This document shows, one piece after another, positions 52,463 through 60,023 of a stretch of 64,000 nucleotides of DNA (position 1 is the first letter of the stretch; the number at the start of each line of letters is the position of its first letter). The stretch comes from Actinacidiphila paucisporea (GTDB lineage: Bacteria; Actinomycetota; Actinomycetes; Streptomycetales; Streptomycetaceae), in assembly GCF_900142575.1 (NCBI RefSeq), contig NZ_FRBI01000004.1, forward strand, positions 219,909 to 283,908, in the 5' to 3' direction. A program made the translations under genes and the position numbers. A model generated the notes under the pieces. The model was not told the DNA's origin. It saw only the letters and a list, made by a program, of their open reading frames with translations, and searched no databases.

Positions 52463-53943
52463 TGCGGGGTGTCCTTCGCATCGGCGTCGCGGTGTTGCCA
52501 CCAGTCGCGGAAGGTGCGGGCGGGGACGGGGGGCAGGTCCCGGGTGGCGGTCCAGGCGCGGGCGGTCTTGCCGGGTAGGCGCCGCGGGTGGAGTGCCCTG
52601 GTGCGGGTGGTGAGGCGCTGGGTTGCGGTCCATGCGGCGGGGTGGTTCAGCGTCCAGGCGGCGGTGCGCATGGTGGTGCGTTCTGTGGTGTGTCGCTTGG
52701 CGGGTTTGATGGTGGTTTTGGTGCCGTTGGTGGTGGTGGGTCCGCCTTGGGTGATGCGTTCGCGGAGGTGGACGAGGACCTCGGGGATGTTGATGGCGAC
52801 GGGGCAGACGTCGTAGCAGGCGCCGCAGAGGGTGGACGCGTAGGGGAGTGAGGCGTTCAGTGGTGTGGTGGTGCCGTGGAGTTGGGGGGTGAGGATGGCG
52901 CCGATGGGGCCGGGGTAGGGGGTGCCGTAGGCGTGGCCGCCGGCGCGTTCGTAGACGGGGCAGACGTTGAGGCAGGCGGAGCAGCGGATGCAGCGGAGGG
53001 CTTGGCGTCCGGTGGTGTCGGCGAGGGTGTCGGTGCGGCCGTTGTCGAGTAGGACGAGGTGGAAGGTTTGGGGTCCGTCGCCGAGGGTGGTGCCGGTCCA
53101 GGTGGTGGTGTAGGGGTTCATGCGTTCTGCGGTGGAGGAGCGGGGGAGGGTTTGGAGGAAGACTTCCAGGTCGCGCCAGGTGGGGATGGTCTTCTCGATG
53201 CCGACCAGGGTGATGAGGGTGTCGGGGAGGGTCAGGCACATGCGTCCGTTGCCTTCGGATTCCAGGACGACCATGGTGCCGGTTTCGGCGATCATGAAGT
53301 TCGCGCCGGAGATGGCGACTTTGGTGCGGAGGAATTTCTCGCGTAGGTGCAGGCGGGCGGCTTCGGCGAGGTCGGCGGGGGTGTCGGTGAGGTCATCGGG
53401 TGCCGGGCGGCCCCACGCCCCCATGCGGGTGTGGAAGATGTCGCGGATCTGGGTGCGGTTTTTGTGGATGGCGGGGACGAGGATGTGGGAGGGCCGGTCG
53501 TTGTCGAGTTGGACGATGAGTTCGGCCAGGTCGGTCTCGTAGGCGGTGATACCGGCCTGTGTGAGGGCTTCGTTGAGGCCGGTCTCCTGGGTGGCCATGG
53601 ATTTGACTTTGACGACTTCACTTTCGCCGGTGGCGTGGATGAGGTCGGTGATGATGCGGTTGGCGTCGTCGGCGTCGATGGCCCAGTGGACGGTGCCGCC
53701 TGCGGTGGTGACGGCGGTTTCGAGTTGTTCGAGGTAGTGGTCGAGGTGGTGCAGGGTGTGGTCTTTGATGGCCGCGCCCGCGGCCCGCAGCTGGGGCCAG
53801 TCGGACAGTTCGCTGGTGGCGGTGGCGCGTTTGGTGCGGATGGTGCTGGTGGCGTGGCGCAGGTTCGCGCGGAGTTGCTCGTCGCGGGTCGACAGGCGTG
53901 CTGCTTGGGGGAAGGTCGGCAGGCCGAGGTGTGTGCGGCTCAT
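52459..53943 (-). CDS. lutB: LutB-family iron-sulfur lactate oxidation subunit
   Basis: 494 residues. The LUD-type N-terminal part (KVKSMATQETGLNEAL, AETGTMVVLESEGNGRM) is followed by two 4Fe-4S motifs, CIRCSACLNVCPVY and CGACYDVCPV, then a C-terminal DUF3390-like tail. Passes electrons from lactate within LutABC to the respiratory chain (family knowledge). ATG 53943 overlaps the lutA stop. The coding strand is C-rich with many CAC/ACC codons, in line with the other two genes of the operon. Confidence 0.95.
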   Translation of the reverse strand: MSRTHLGLPTFPQAARLSTRDEQLRANLRHATSTIRTKRATATSELSDWPQLRAAGAAIKDHTLHHLDHYLEQLETAVTTAGGTVHWAIDADDANRIITDLIHATGESEVVKVKSMATQETGLNEALTQAGITAYETDLAELIVQLDNDRPSHILVPAIHKNRTQIRDIFHTRMGAWGRPAPDDLTDTPADLAEAARLHLREKFLRTKVAISGANFMIAETGTMVVLESEGNGRMCLTLPDTLITLVGIEKTIPTWRDLEVFLQTLPRSSTAERMNPYTTTWTGTTLGDGPQTFHLVLLDNGRTDTLADTTGRQALRCIRCSACLNVCPVYERAGGHAYGTPYPGPIGAILTPQLHGTTTPLNASLPYASTLCGACYDVCPVAINIPEVLVHLRERITQGGPTTTNGTKTTIKPAKRHTTERTTMRTAAWTLNHPAAWTATQRLTTRTRALHPRRLPGKTARAWTATRDLPPVPARTFRDWWQHRDADAKDTPQ

Positions 53944-54722
53944 CGGAGGTTTCCTGCTTTGGTTGCCGGGGTGTAGGGGTGTTCTTTGGTGGAGGCGAGG
54001 ATTTCGGCGAGGTGCACGGTGTGCAGGGGGGTGTGTTGGCGGGTGATGAGGCCGTGCAGGTGCATGAGGCAGGAGTTGTCGGCGCCGCAGAGGATGTCGG
54101 CGCCGGTGGTGAGGGCGTGGGTGATTTTGTCGTGGCCCATGGCGGTGGACACGTCGGGGTTTTTGATGGCGAAGGTGCCGCCGAAGCCGCAGCATTCGTC
54201 GGCGGCGGGGAGTTCGCGCAGGGTGATGCCGCGGACGGCTTGGAGGAGCCGGTGGGGGCGGTCTCCCAGGCCGAGCGTGCGCAGGCCGTGGCAGGAGGGG
54301 TGGTAGGTCACGGTGTGGGGGAAGTACGCGCCGACATCGGTCACTCCCAGAACGTCGACCAGGAACTCGGTGAGTTCGTAGGTCTTCGGCACCGCAGCCG
54401 CTGCGGCCCGGCTCAGCCCGCTCTCGCGGCCTTCGGCGGTGGCCCGCTGGGCGATTTTGGGGTAGTTGTCGCGGACCATGGCCGCACACGACCCTGACGG
54501 GGTCACGATGTAGTCGTAGTCGGTGAAGACGGTGGCGTAGCGGTGGACCAGTGGCTCGGTCTGGTGCCGGTAGCCGGTGTTGTACTGCGGCTGGCCGCAG
54601 CAGGACTGGCCGGTGGGGAAGTCGACGTCCACGCCGAGCCGTTCCAGCAGCGTGACCACCGCCCGCCCGGTATCGGGATACAACACATCATTCACACAGG
54701 TCACGAAAAGCGCTACACGCAT
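53940..54722 (-). CDS. lutA: LutA-family (CCG-domain) lactate oxidation subunit
   Basis: 260 residues with two cysteine-rich CCG domains: GQSCCGQPQYNTG with an N-terminal VTCVNDVLYP, and YHPSCHGLR with ECCGFGGTF. These bind an iron-sulfur/heterodisulfide-reductase-like cofactor. First gene of lutABC. ATG 54722 has GCGGAGGACCC upstream. The first ~20 codons are unusually A/T-rich (TTG, TAT, AAT, GTA, CTT), unlike the neighbouring genes. An 11-bp palindrome lies 90 bp upstream. Confidence 0.95.
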   Translation of the reverse strand: MRVALFVTCVNDVLYPDTGRAVVTLLERLGVDVDFPTGQSCCGQPQYNTGYRHQTEPLVHRYATVFTDYDYIVTPSGSCAAMVRDNYPKIAQRATAEGRESGLSRAAAAAVPKTYELTEFLVDVLGVTDVGAYFPHTVTYHPSCHGLRTLGLGDRPHRLLQAVRGITLRELPAADECCGFGGTFAIKNPDVSTAMGHDKITHALTTGADILCGADNSCLMHLHGLITRQHTPLHTVHLAEILASTKEHPYTPATKAGNLR

Positions 54723-54811
54723 GGGTCCTCCGCGCCGCCCCGGTGCAGGCCGGGCTGATCTCGATCACGCATGCGCCCATAGTGCCGCAATCCCCTTCCG
54801 CAAGGAAGAAG

Positions 54812-54822
54812 ACATCCGATGT
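54812..54822. promoter_or_regulatory. Palindrome ACATC-C-GATGT upstream of lutABC
   Basis: Perfect 5-bp arms around one base, 90 nt before lutA. The ACATC/GATGT dyad is of the GntR-operator kind, and lut operons are often controlled by a GntR-family regulator. No such gene is adjacent. Confidence 0.5.
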
Positions 54823-54859
54823 TTATTCGCATGAGCGCGGCAGAGGCCACGCGGTGGGC

Positions 54860-55972
54860 TCAGCGCACGCCTTCGAGCGGGCGAGCCGGTGCGGCTTCGG
54901 TGGCCTGGTCCTGCTCCGCCAGCAGGGTGCGTATGTCCCGCACGGCGGTACGGCCGGCGCGGTTGGCGCCGATGGTGCTCGCTGACGGCCCGTAGCCGAC
55001 CAGGTGGACCCGCGGGTCCTTGACCACCCGGGTGCCCTCCACCGCGATGCCGCCGCCGGGCTCGCGCAGCCGCAGCGGGGCGAGGTGGTCGAGCGCGGCG
55101 CGGAATCCCGTCGCCCACAAGATGACGTCGGCGTCCAAGGAGCGGCCGTCGCTCCAGGCGACGCCGTGCGGGGTGATCCGGTCGAACATCTCCTGCCGCC
55201 GCAATATGCCGCGGTCCACGGCCTGCCGGACAGCGCCGGTCGCCGCAAGGCCGGTCACGCTCACCACGCTCTGCGGCGGGAGCCCCTGGCGTACCCGCCG
55301 CTCGACCATCGCGACCGCCTCGCGCCCCCAGTCCTCGGTGAAGGGCTCGCTGCGGAAGACCGGCGGGCGCCGGGTCACCCAGGTGGTGCGCGCCACCTCG
55401 GCCAGCTCCATCAGCAACTGCACCGCCGAGGTGCCGCCGCCGACCACGATCACGTGCAGGCCGGCGAAGTCCGCCGCGCCCCGGTAGCCCGCGGTGTGCA
55501 ACTGGCGGCCGAGGAAGGTCTCCTGGCCCGGGTAGTAGGGCATAAAGGGCCGGTCCCAGGTGCCCGTCGCGTTGATCAGCGCCCGAGCCGACCAGGTCCC
55601 GGCGCCGGTCTCGATCCGCAGTCGCCCGCCATCCCCCTCGCGTACCGCCGCGACGTCGACCGGGCGCCGCACCCGGAGGTCGAACTCCCGCTCGTAGCGG
55701 GCGAAGTAGTCGCCCACCACCTCCGCCGACGGCCGGTCGGGGTCCGCGTCGCCCAACGGCATGCCGGGCAGTTCGTGCACCCGGTGCGCCTTGCCGTACG
55801 TCAGCGACGGCCAGCGGTACTGCCAGGCGCCGCCGGGCCCCGGGGAGTGGTCGAACACGACGAAGCCGGTGTCCGGGGCGAAGCCCGAGCGGCGCAGGAA
55901 ATACCCCGCGGACAGGCCGGCCTGGCCTGCGCCGACGACCGCCACCCCGACCTCGCGCACCGCGTCGTTCAT
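54860..55972 (-). CDS. Flavin-containing monooxygenase-type FAD/NADPH oxidoreductase
   Basis: 370 residues. FAD-binding GAGQAGLSAGYFL is at the N-terminus with GPGGAWQYRW, the NADPH site is VVGGGTSAVQLLMEL, and the ATG-F motif occurs as LWATGFRA. These mark the class B flavoprotein monooxygenase-like group (single-component, soluble). Substrate unknown. Codon use is normal for this genome, unlike the lut operon beside it. ATG 55972; monocistronic. Confidence 0.88.
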   Translation of the reverse strand: MNDAVREVGVAVVGAGQAGLSAGYFLRRSGFAPDTGFVVFDHSPGPGGAWQYRWPSLTYGKAHRVHELPGMPLGDADPDRPSAEVVGDYFARYEREFDLRVRRPVDVAAVREGDGGRLRIETGAGTWSARALINATGTWDRPFMPYYPGQETFLGRQLHTAGYRGAADFAGLHVIVVGGGTSAVQLLMELAEVARTTWVTRRPPVFRSEPFTEDWGREAVAMVERRVRQGLPPQSVVSVTGLAATGAVRQAVDRGILRRQEMFDRITPHGVAWSDGRSLDADVILWATGFRAALDHLAPLRLREPGGGIAVEGTRVVKDPRVHLVGYGPSASTIGANRAGRTAVRDIRTLLAEQDQATEAAPARPLEGVR

Positions 55973-56074
55973 GACTGTGCCAACTGCGGGACCAGGGGAA
56001 TGCTTCCCGCCCGGCCCTCGGCAGGTGCCGTCAGCCCGCGCCGGCGTCGCAGCACCCGCCCTTGGCAGGTGCCG

Positions 56075-56908
56075 TCAGCCCGCGCCCGTGCCCGCGGCCG
56101 GCGCGGGCTCCGCGGCCGGCATCCGCGGCATCCGCGGCTCCGAGGCCCAGCGTCGCAGCCGCGCGACGCGCTCCGCGGCCTCCTCCAGCCGCGACTGGGG
56201 CAGGTCGCCGTCGGCCACCGCCCTGGCCGCGGCGGCGTGGATCGCGTCCCGCACCCCCGCGCCGCTTGACGGGCCGAGCCGTACCAGGTCGACGCCGGCG
56301 ATCCACGCCAGCACCGCGGCGCCGGGTACACCCCAGCCGTCGACGATCGTCGGTGCGTCGAGCGTGTCGCTCAGCACCACCCCGCCGTATCCCAGCTCGC
56401 CGCGCAACACCCCGGTCACCGCCCGGGCGCTGAGCATCGCGGGCAGCTGCCCGTCGTCCGGCACCGGGGTCCGCCCCGCGGTGATCGCCCGTACGCCCGC
56501 GGCGGCGCCCTCGGCGAACGGCCGCAGGCTGCCCGCGGCGGTGAAGGGGCCGAGCGCGGCGGCCACGCCGTGCGTCTGGAGGTCGGTGACGAAGACCCGG
56601 GTCTCGTCGGCGCGAAGTCCCGGGCGGACGGCCAGGTGGAGGTTCGCGCCCGCCGCGACGAGTCCGGCGGCCGCGGCGTCGCCGCCGGCACCCTGCCGGG
56701 CCGGGCCCGGATGCCCGGTGAGCGCGTCGGGAAGTGCCGCCCGCAGCGCGTCGGCCGTCGCCCGCGCCGCCGGACCCTGCGTGTCCACGGCGACGCCCGG
56801 GGTGCCGTTGTCCAGCCCCCGCAGAATCCACTCGGGGAGCCGGCCGTGCCGGCCGCGCACCGTGGGCAGCAGGCAGGAGTCGACGAGCGCGGTGAGCCGG
56901 CGCAACAC
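56075..56908 (-). CDS. Degenerate GH3 (NagZ-like) glycoside hydrolase family protein
   Basis: 277 residues, well short of a normal GH3 beta-N-acetylhexosaminidase domain (about 330 or more). Matching parts: LRRLTALVDSCLLP at the start, LPAMLSARAVTGVLRGELGYGGVVLSDTLDAPTIV, and [20 protein letters not shown]. The SD nucleophile motif keeps its Asp (Asp181). The stretch with KH-x-PGHG, which binds the sugar and supplies the assisting His in NagZ-type enzymes, is absent: THGVAAALGPFTAAGSLRPF runs straight on. It is probably inactive or altered, perhaps a sugar-binding remnant. GTG 56908 has GGAGGG 8 nt upstream. A clear promoter and two overlapping dyads lie upstream. Confidence 0.8.
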   Translation of the reverse strand: MLRRLTALVDSCLLPTVRGRHGRLPEWILRGLDNGTPGVAVDTQGPAARATADALRAALPDALTGHPGPARQGAGGDAAAAGLVAAGANLHLAVRPGLRADETRVFVTDLQTHGVAAALGPFTAAGSLRPFAEGAAAGVRAITAGRTPVPDDGQLPAMLSARAVTGVLRGELGYGGVVLSDTLDAPTIVDGWGVPGAAVLAWIAGVDLVRLGPSSGAGVRDAIHAAAARAVADGDLPQSRLEEAAERVARLRRWASEPRMPRMPAAEPAPAAGTGAG

Positions 56909-56961
56909 CTTCACCCCCTCCGGGCTTGCGGCAAGGACGGGACGGCGTCCAGGCCCGCTGA

Positions 56962-56991
56962 ATGGTACAGACCAATTGCCGCTCGCGGCAA
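56962..56991 (-). promoter_or_regulatory. Promoter TTGCCG-N18-TACCAT with overlapping operators
   Basis: On the minus strand TTGCCG (56991-56986), 18 nt, then TACCAT (56967-56962). The dyad ATTGCCGC-TC-GCGGCAAT (56975-56992, 8-bp arms) covers the -35 box. ATTGGTCTGTACCATT (56976-56961), similar to the DasR site core TGGTCTAGACCA, covers the -10 box. Serves the GH3-like gene. Confidence 0.65.
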
Positions 56992-56992
56992 T

Positions 56993-57275
56993 GACTCCGA
57001 CCGCCCGTCGGCCGATCACACTTCCGGGCGGCGCCCTCGTCCGCGGTCGATTCCCCCAAGGGCCCACTGCGCTGGACGGGTGGCGGGGTCGCGCGGTTCC
57101 GCGCTCCCGAAAGGCCCCGCCCTCCGCGGCAGAAGCGCATGCCCCCTGCCAGGGGCCGACCGCGGTCGAGGGGGACCCAGGCCGCCAGGCGACAGGCGAC
57201 AGGCGACGGTGGCGCGGCAGCGCCACGCCGCGGGACGTGGCACCCTCCTGGTGCGCCCGGGAGGAGAATGGCGGC
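56993..57275. other. Gene-free spacer with a 7-bp tandem repeat
   Basis: No frame here has a credible start and ribosome site. It holds CAGGCGA repeated three times near 57184-57205, a GACCGCGGTC palindrome near 57158, and the ribosome site of the next gene (GGGAGGAG near 57259). Otherwise nothing is recognised. Confidence 0.5.
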
Positions 57276-57698
57276 ATGGCCGACCGCTACCGCTCGCGCG
57301 TGATCGACGTCTCCACCGGCTCGGTGGAGCGTGTCCACGACCTCACCGCCGCTTGCGCCGACTTCCTCCGGGAGGAGGCGAGCGGCGGCGACGGGCTGCT
57401 GAACGTGTTCGTGCCGCATGCCACTGCTGGAATCGCCGTCATCGAGACGGGCGCGGGCAGCGACGACGATCTGCTGAGCGCGCTGCGGGAGTTGCTGCCC
57501 GCCGACGACCGGTGGCAGCACCGGCACGGGAGCCCCGGGCACGGCCGCGACCATGTGCTGCCGGCGCTCGTGCCGCCGCACGCCACGCTGCCCGTGGTCG
57601 GCGGCCGGCTGGAACTGGGCACCTGGCAGTCGGTGGTGCTGGTGGACACCAACCGGGACAACCCGCGCCGCCAGGTGCGGCTCACCTTCCTCGGCTGA
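57276..57698 (+). CDS. yjbQ: YjbQ-family protein (secondary thiamine-phosphate synthase)
   Basis: 140 residues, the usual YjbQ/UPF0047 length. LLNVFVPHATAGIAVIE, the HGSPGHGRDHVLPALVPPHATLPVVGG stretch and GTWQSVVLVDTN are the conserved signatures; the histidines and acidic residues form a metal site. Members show a weak thiamine-phosphate-synthase-like activity; the physiological role is unsettled. ATG 57276 is placed 9 nt after GGGAGGAG; ATG 57268 is out of frame. Monocistronic. Confidence 0.9.
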   Translation: MADRYRSRVIDVSTGSVERVHDLTAACADFLREEASGGDGLLNVFVPHATAGIAVIETGAGSDDDLLSALRELLPADDRWQHRHGSPGHGRDHVLPALVPPHATLPVVGGRLELGTWQSVVLVDTNRDNPRRQVRLTFLG

Positions 57699-57854
57699 GG
57701 GCCGTCCCGCCGTCCGCGGTGGATCGGCGTACGGCGTCGGGAGCGGCGCGTCGCCGGGGCGCAGGGCCGTCCACCCGCCGGTCGGACGGGCCCGACAGCG
57801 CCGCGGGGCGCCGCCGTTGCCGTCGCACGCCCGCCGGGGCCGACGGGCCGGCCC

Positions 57855-58928
57855 TCAGCGCTCCGCCTCCGCGGAAAGGAAGTCCGCCAGGTCGTATCCG
57901 ACCGGCTCCTCCAGTTGCGCGTATGTGCACTGCTCGGGCTCGCGGTCCGGCCGCCAGCGGCGGAATTGCGCTGTGTGCCGGAAGCGGTCGCCCTGCATGT
58001 GGTCGTAGGCGACCTCGACGACCCGTTCGGGGCGCAGCGGTACCCAGGACAGGTCCTTCTTGCCGGTCCACCGGCTGGGGCCGCCCGGCAGCCGGTCGGC
58101 GGCCTGGGCATCCTCGCTGGCCCACTCCTGCCAGGGGTGGCCGGCCACCGACTCCATCCGCAGCGGGGCCAGTTCCTCCATCAGCTCGGCGCGCCGCCGC
58201 ATCGGGAAGGAGGCGCAGACGCCGACGTGCTGGAGGCGGCCGTCGCCGTCGTACAGGCCGAGCAGCAGGGAGCCGACCACCGGCCCGCTCTTGTGCGGGC
58301 GCAGGCCCGCGACGACGCAGTCGGCGGTGCGCTCGTGCTTGACCTTGACCAGGACGCGTTCGCCCGGCCGGTACGCCAGGCCCGGGGGCTTGGCGACGAC
58401 CCCGTCGAGGCCCGCGCCTTCGAAGCGGTCGAACCAGTCCGCGGCGAGTGCGATGTCGTGCGTGGCGGGCGCGAGGTGGACCGGCGCCGCGGCGTCGCCC
58501 AGCGCCGACACCAGCGCCGCCCTGCGGTCCTGCTGCGGCTCCGCCATCAGCGACCTGTCGCCGAGCGCGAGCAGGTCGAAGCCGACGAAACTCGCGGGCG
58601 TCACCTCCGCCAGATGGCGTACCCGCGAGTCCGCCGGGTGGATCCGCTCCAGCAGCGCGTCGAAGTCCAGCCGCCCCTCGCGCGCGATGACGATCTCACC
58701 GTCGAGCACGCAGCGCGGCGGGATACGGGTCCGGAGCGCCTCGACCACCTCGGGGAAGTAGCGGGTGAGGGGCTTGGTGGAGCGGCTGCCCAGCTCGATC
58801 TCGTCGCCGTCGCGGAAGACGATCGCGCGGAAGCCGTCCCACTTGGCCTCGTACTGCATGCCCGCCGGGATGGCCTTGGCGGCCTTGGCCAGCATCGGCT
58901 GCAAGGGGGGCATCACCGGCAGGTCCAT
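57855..58928 (-). CDS. ligC: ATP-dependent DNA ligase (LigC-type)
   Basis: 357 residues. The nucleotidyltransferase domain has motif I with the adenylated lysine Lys29 (YEAKWDGFRAI), then VLDGEIV (motif III), and ends in the OB-fold region with VVEVAYDHMQGDRFRH. Seals nicks or double-strand ends with ATP; the size fits the LigC end-joining/repair ligases of actinobacteria. Divergent from a LigD-type polymerase, so both likely act in non-homologous end joining; no Ku gene is in the window. ATG 58928 is 6 nt after CACAAT, so leaderless. Confidence 0.93.
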   Translation of the reverse strand: MDLPVMPPLQPMLAKAAKAIPAGMQYEAKWDGFRAIVFRDGDEIELGSRSTKPLTRYFPEVVEALRTRIPPRCVLDGEIVIAREGRLDFDALLERIHPADSRVRHLAEVTPASFVGFDLLALGDRSLMAEPQQDRRAALVSALGDAAAPVHLAPATHDIALAADWFDRFEGAGLDGVVAKPPGLAYRPGERVLVKVKHERTADCVVAGLRPHKSGPVVGSLLLGLYDGDGRLQHVGVCASFPMRRRAELMEELAPLRMESVAGHPWQEWASEDAQAADRLPGGPSRWTGKKDLSWVPLRPERVVEVAYDHMQGDRFRHTAQFRRWRPDREPEQCTYAQLEEPVGYDLADFLSAEAER

Positions 58929-58994
58929 GCTCCGATTGTGCGCGTCCGTGCCGTACAAGGCGCGCGGGCCGACCGTCCGCTCTAGCGTGGGGGC

Positions 58995-60011
58995 ATGGCA
59001 GAGACGCTGGAGCTGACCGTCGGCGAACGGACCGTGCGGGTCTCGCATCCCGACAAGGTCTACTTCCCGCAACGCGGACTGACCAAGGCCGACCTGGTGC
59101 GCTACTACCTGAGCGTCGGCGACGGGATCCTGCGGGCGCTCAGGGACCGGCCCACCACGCTGGAGCGCTACATCAGCGGGGTGGAGGGCGACTCGTTCTT
59201 CCAGAAGCGCGCGCCGAAGAACCTGCCCGACTGGATCCCGACCGGCCGCATCGCCTTCCCCAGCGGCCGCCACGCCGACGAGATCTGCCCGACGGAGACC
59301 GCGGCCGTGCTGTGGGCGGCGAATCTCGGCACCTTCACCTTCCACCCCTGGCCGGTCCGGCGCGGCGACACCGAGCACCCCGACGAGTTGCGGATCGACC
59401 TCGACCCGCAGCCCGGCACCGACTTCTCCGACGCGGTGCGCGCCGCGCTGGAGTTGCGCGACGTCCTGGACGGGCTGGGCCTGACCGGCTGGCCGAAGAC
59501 CTCCGGCGGCCGGGGCCTGCACGTATTCGTGCCGATCGCGCCCGAGTGGACCTTCCCCCAGGTGCGCCGCTCGGCCATCGCGGTGGCCCGCGAGCTGGAG
59601 CGCCGGGCACCCGAGCGGATCACCACGGCCTGGTGGAAGGAGGAGCGCGGCGAGAAGATCTTCGTGGACTACAACCAGACGGCGCGCGACCGTACGATCG
59701 CCAGCGCCTACTCCGTACGCCCCTTCCCGCACGCGCCGGTCTCGGCCCCGCTGCGCTGGGAGGAGGTGACCGAGGTGGCGCCTGCCGACTTCGACCTGGT
59801 CACCATGCCCGGCCGGTTCGCCGAGTTCGGCGACCTGCACGCCGACATGGACGACCACGCCTTCCGGCTCGACGCGGCTCTCGAACTGGCCGACCGCGAC
59901 GAGCGCGAGCACGGCCTCGGCGACCTGCCGTACCCGCCGGAGCACCCGAAGGCGGCGGGCGAACCGAAGCGGGTCCAGCCGAGCAGGGCCAGGAAGACCG
60001 ACGAGGGCTGA
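58995..60011 (+). CDS. LigD-type non-homologous end-joining DNA polymerase (PolDom)
   Basis: 338 residues covering only the primase-polymerase domain of LigD. Metal-binding acids lie in LRIDLDP, nucleotide-binding motif SGGRGLHVFVP follows, and FVDYNQTARDRTIASAYSVRP is the third conserved block. Extends and fills broken ends before ligation. A C-terminal basic tail (KRVQPSRARKTDEG) is present. ATG 58995 lies 6 nt after TAGCGT, so leaderless. Shares the 66-bp divergent region with ligC, the natural partner. Confidence 0.94.
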   Translation: MAETLELTVGERTVRVSHPDKVYFPQRGLTKADLVRYYLSVGDGILRALRDRPTTLERYISGVEGDSFFQKRAPKNLPDWIPTGRIAFPSGRHADEICPTETAAVLWAANLGTFTFHPWPVRRGDTEHPDELRIDLDPQPGTDFSDAVRAALELRDVLDGLGLTGWPKTSGGRGLHVFVPIAPEWTFPQVRRSAIAVARELERRAPERITTAWWKEERGEKIFVDYNQTARDRTIASAYSVRPFPHAPVSAPLRWEEVTEVAPADFDLVTMPGRFAEFGDLHADMDDHAFRLDAALELADRDEREHGLGDLPYPPEHPKAAGEPKRVQPSRARKTDEG

Positions 60012-60023
60012 GCGCGGCGCGGC

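Noticed and set aside
51803-54722. C-rich, Thr/His-rich frames of lut genes as a low-complexity pseudogene
   Set aside because: All iron-sulfur, CCG and LUD motifs are intact, and the three genes overlap tightly. The odd composition reflects codon choice.
56984-57275. In-frame N-terminal extension of the GH3-like gene upstream of 56914
   Set aside because: It would run across a clear promoter and operators and has no family similarity; the start at 56908/56914 has a ribosome site.
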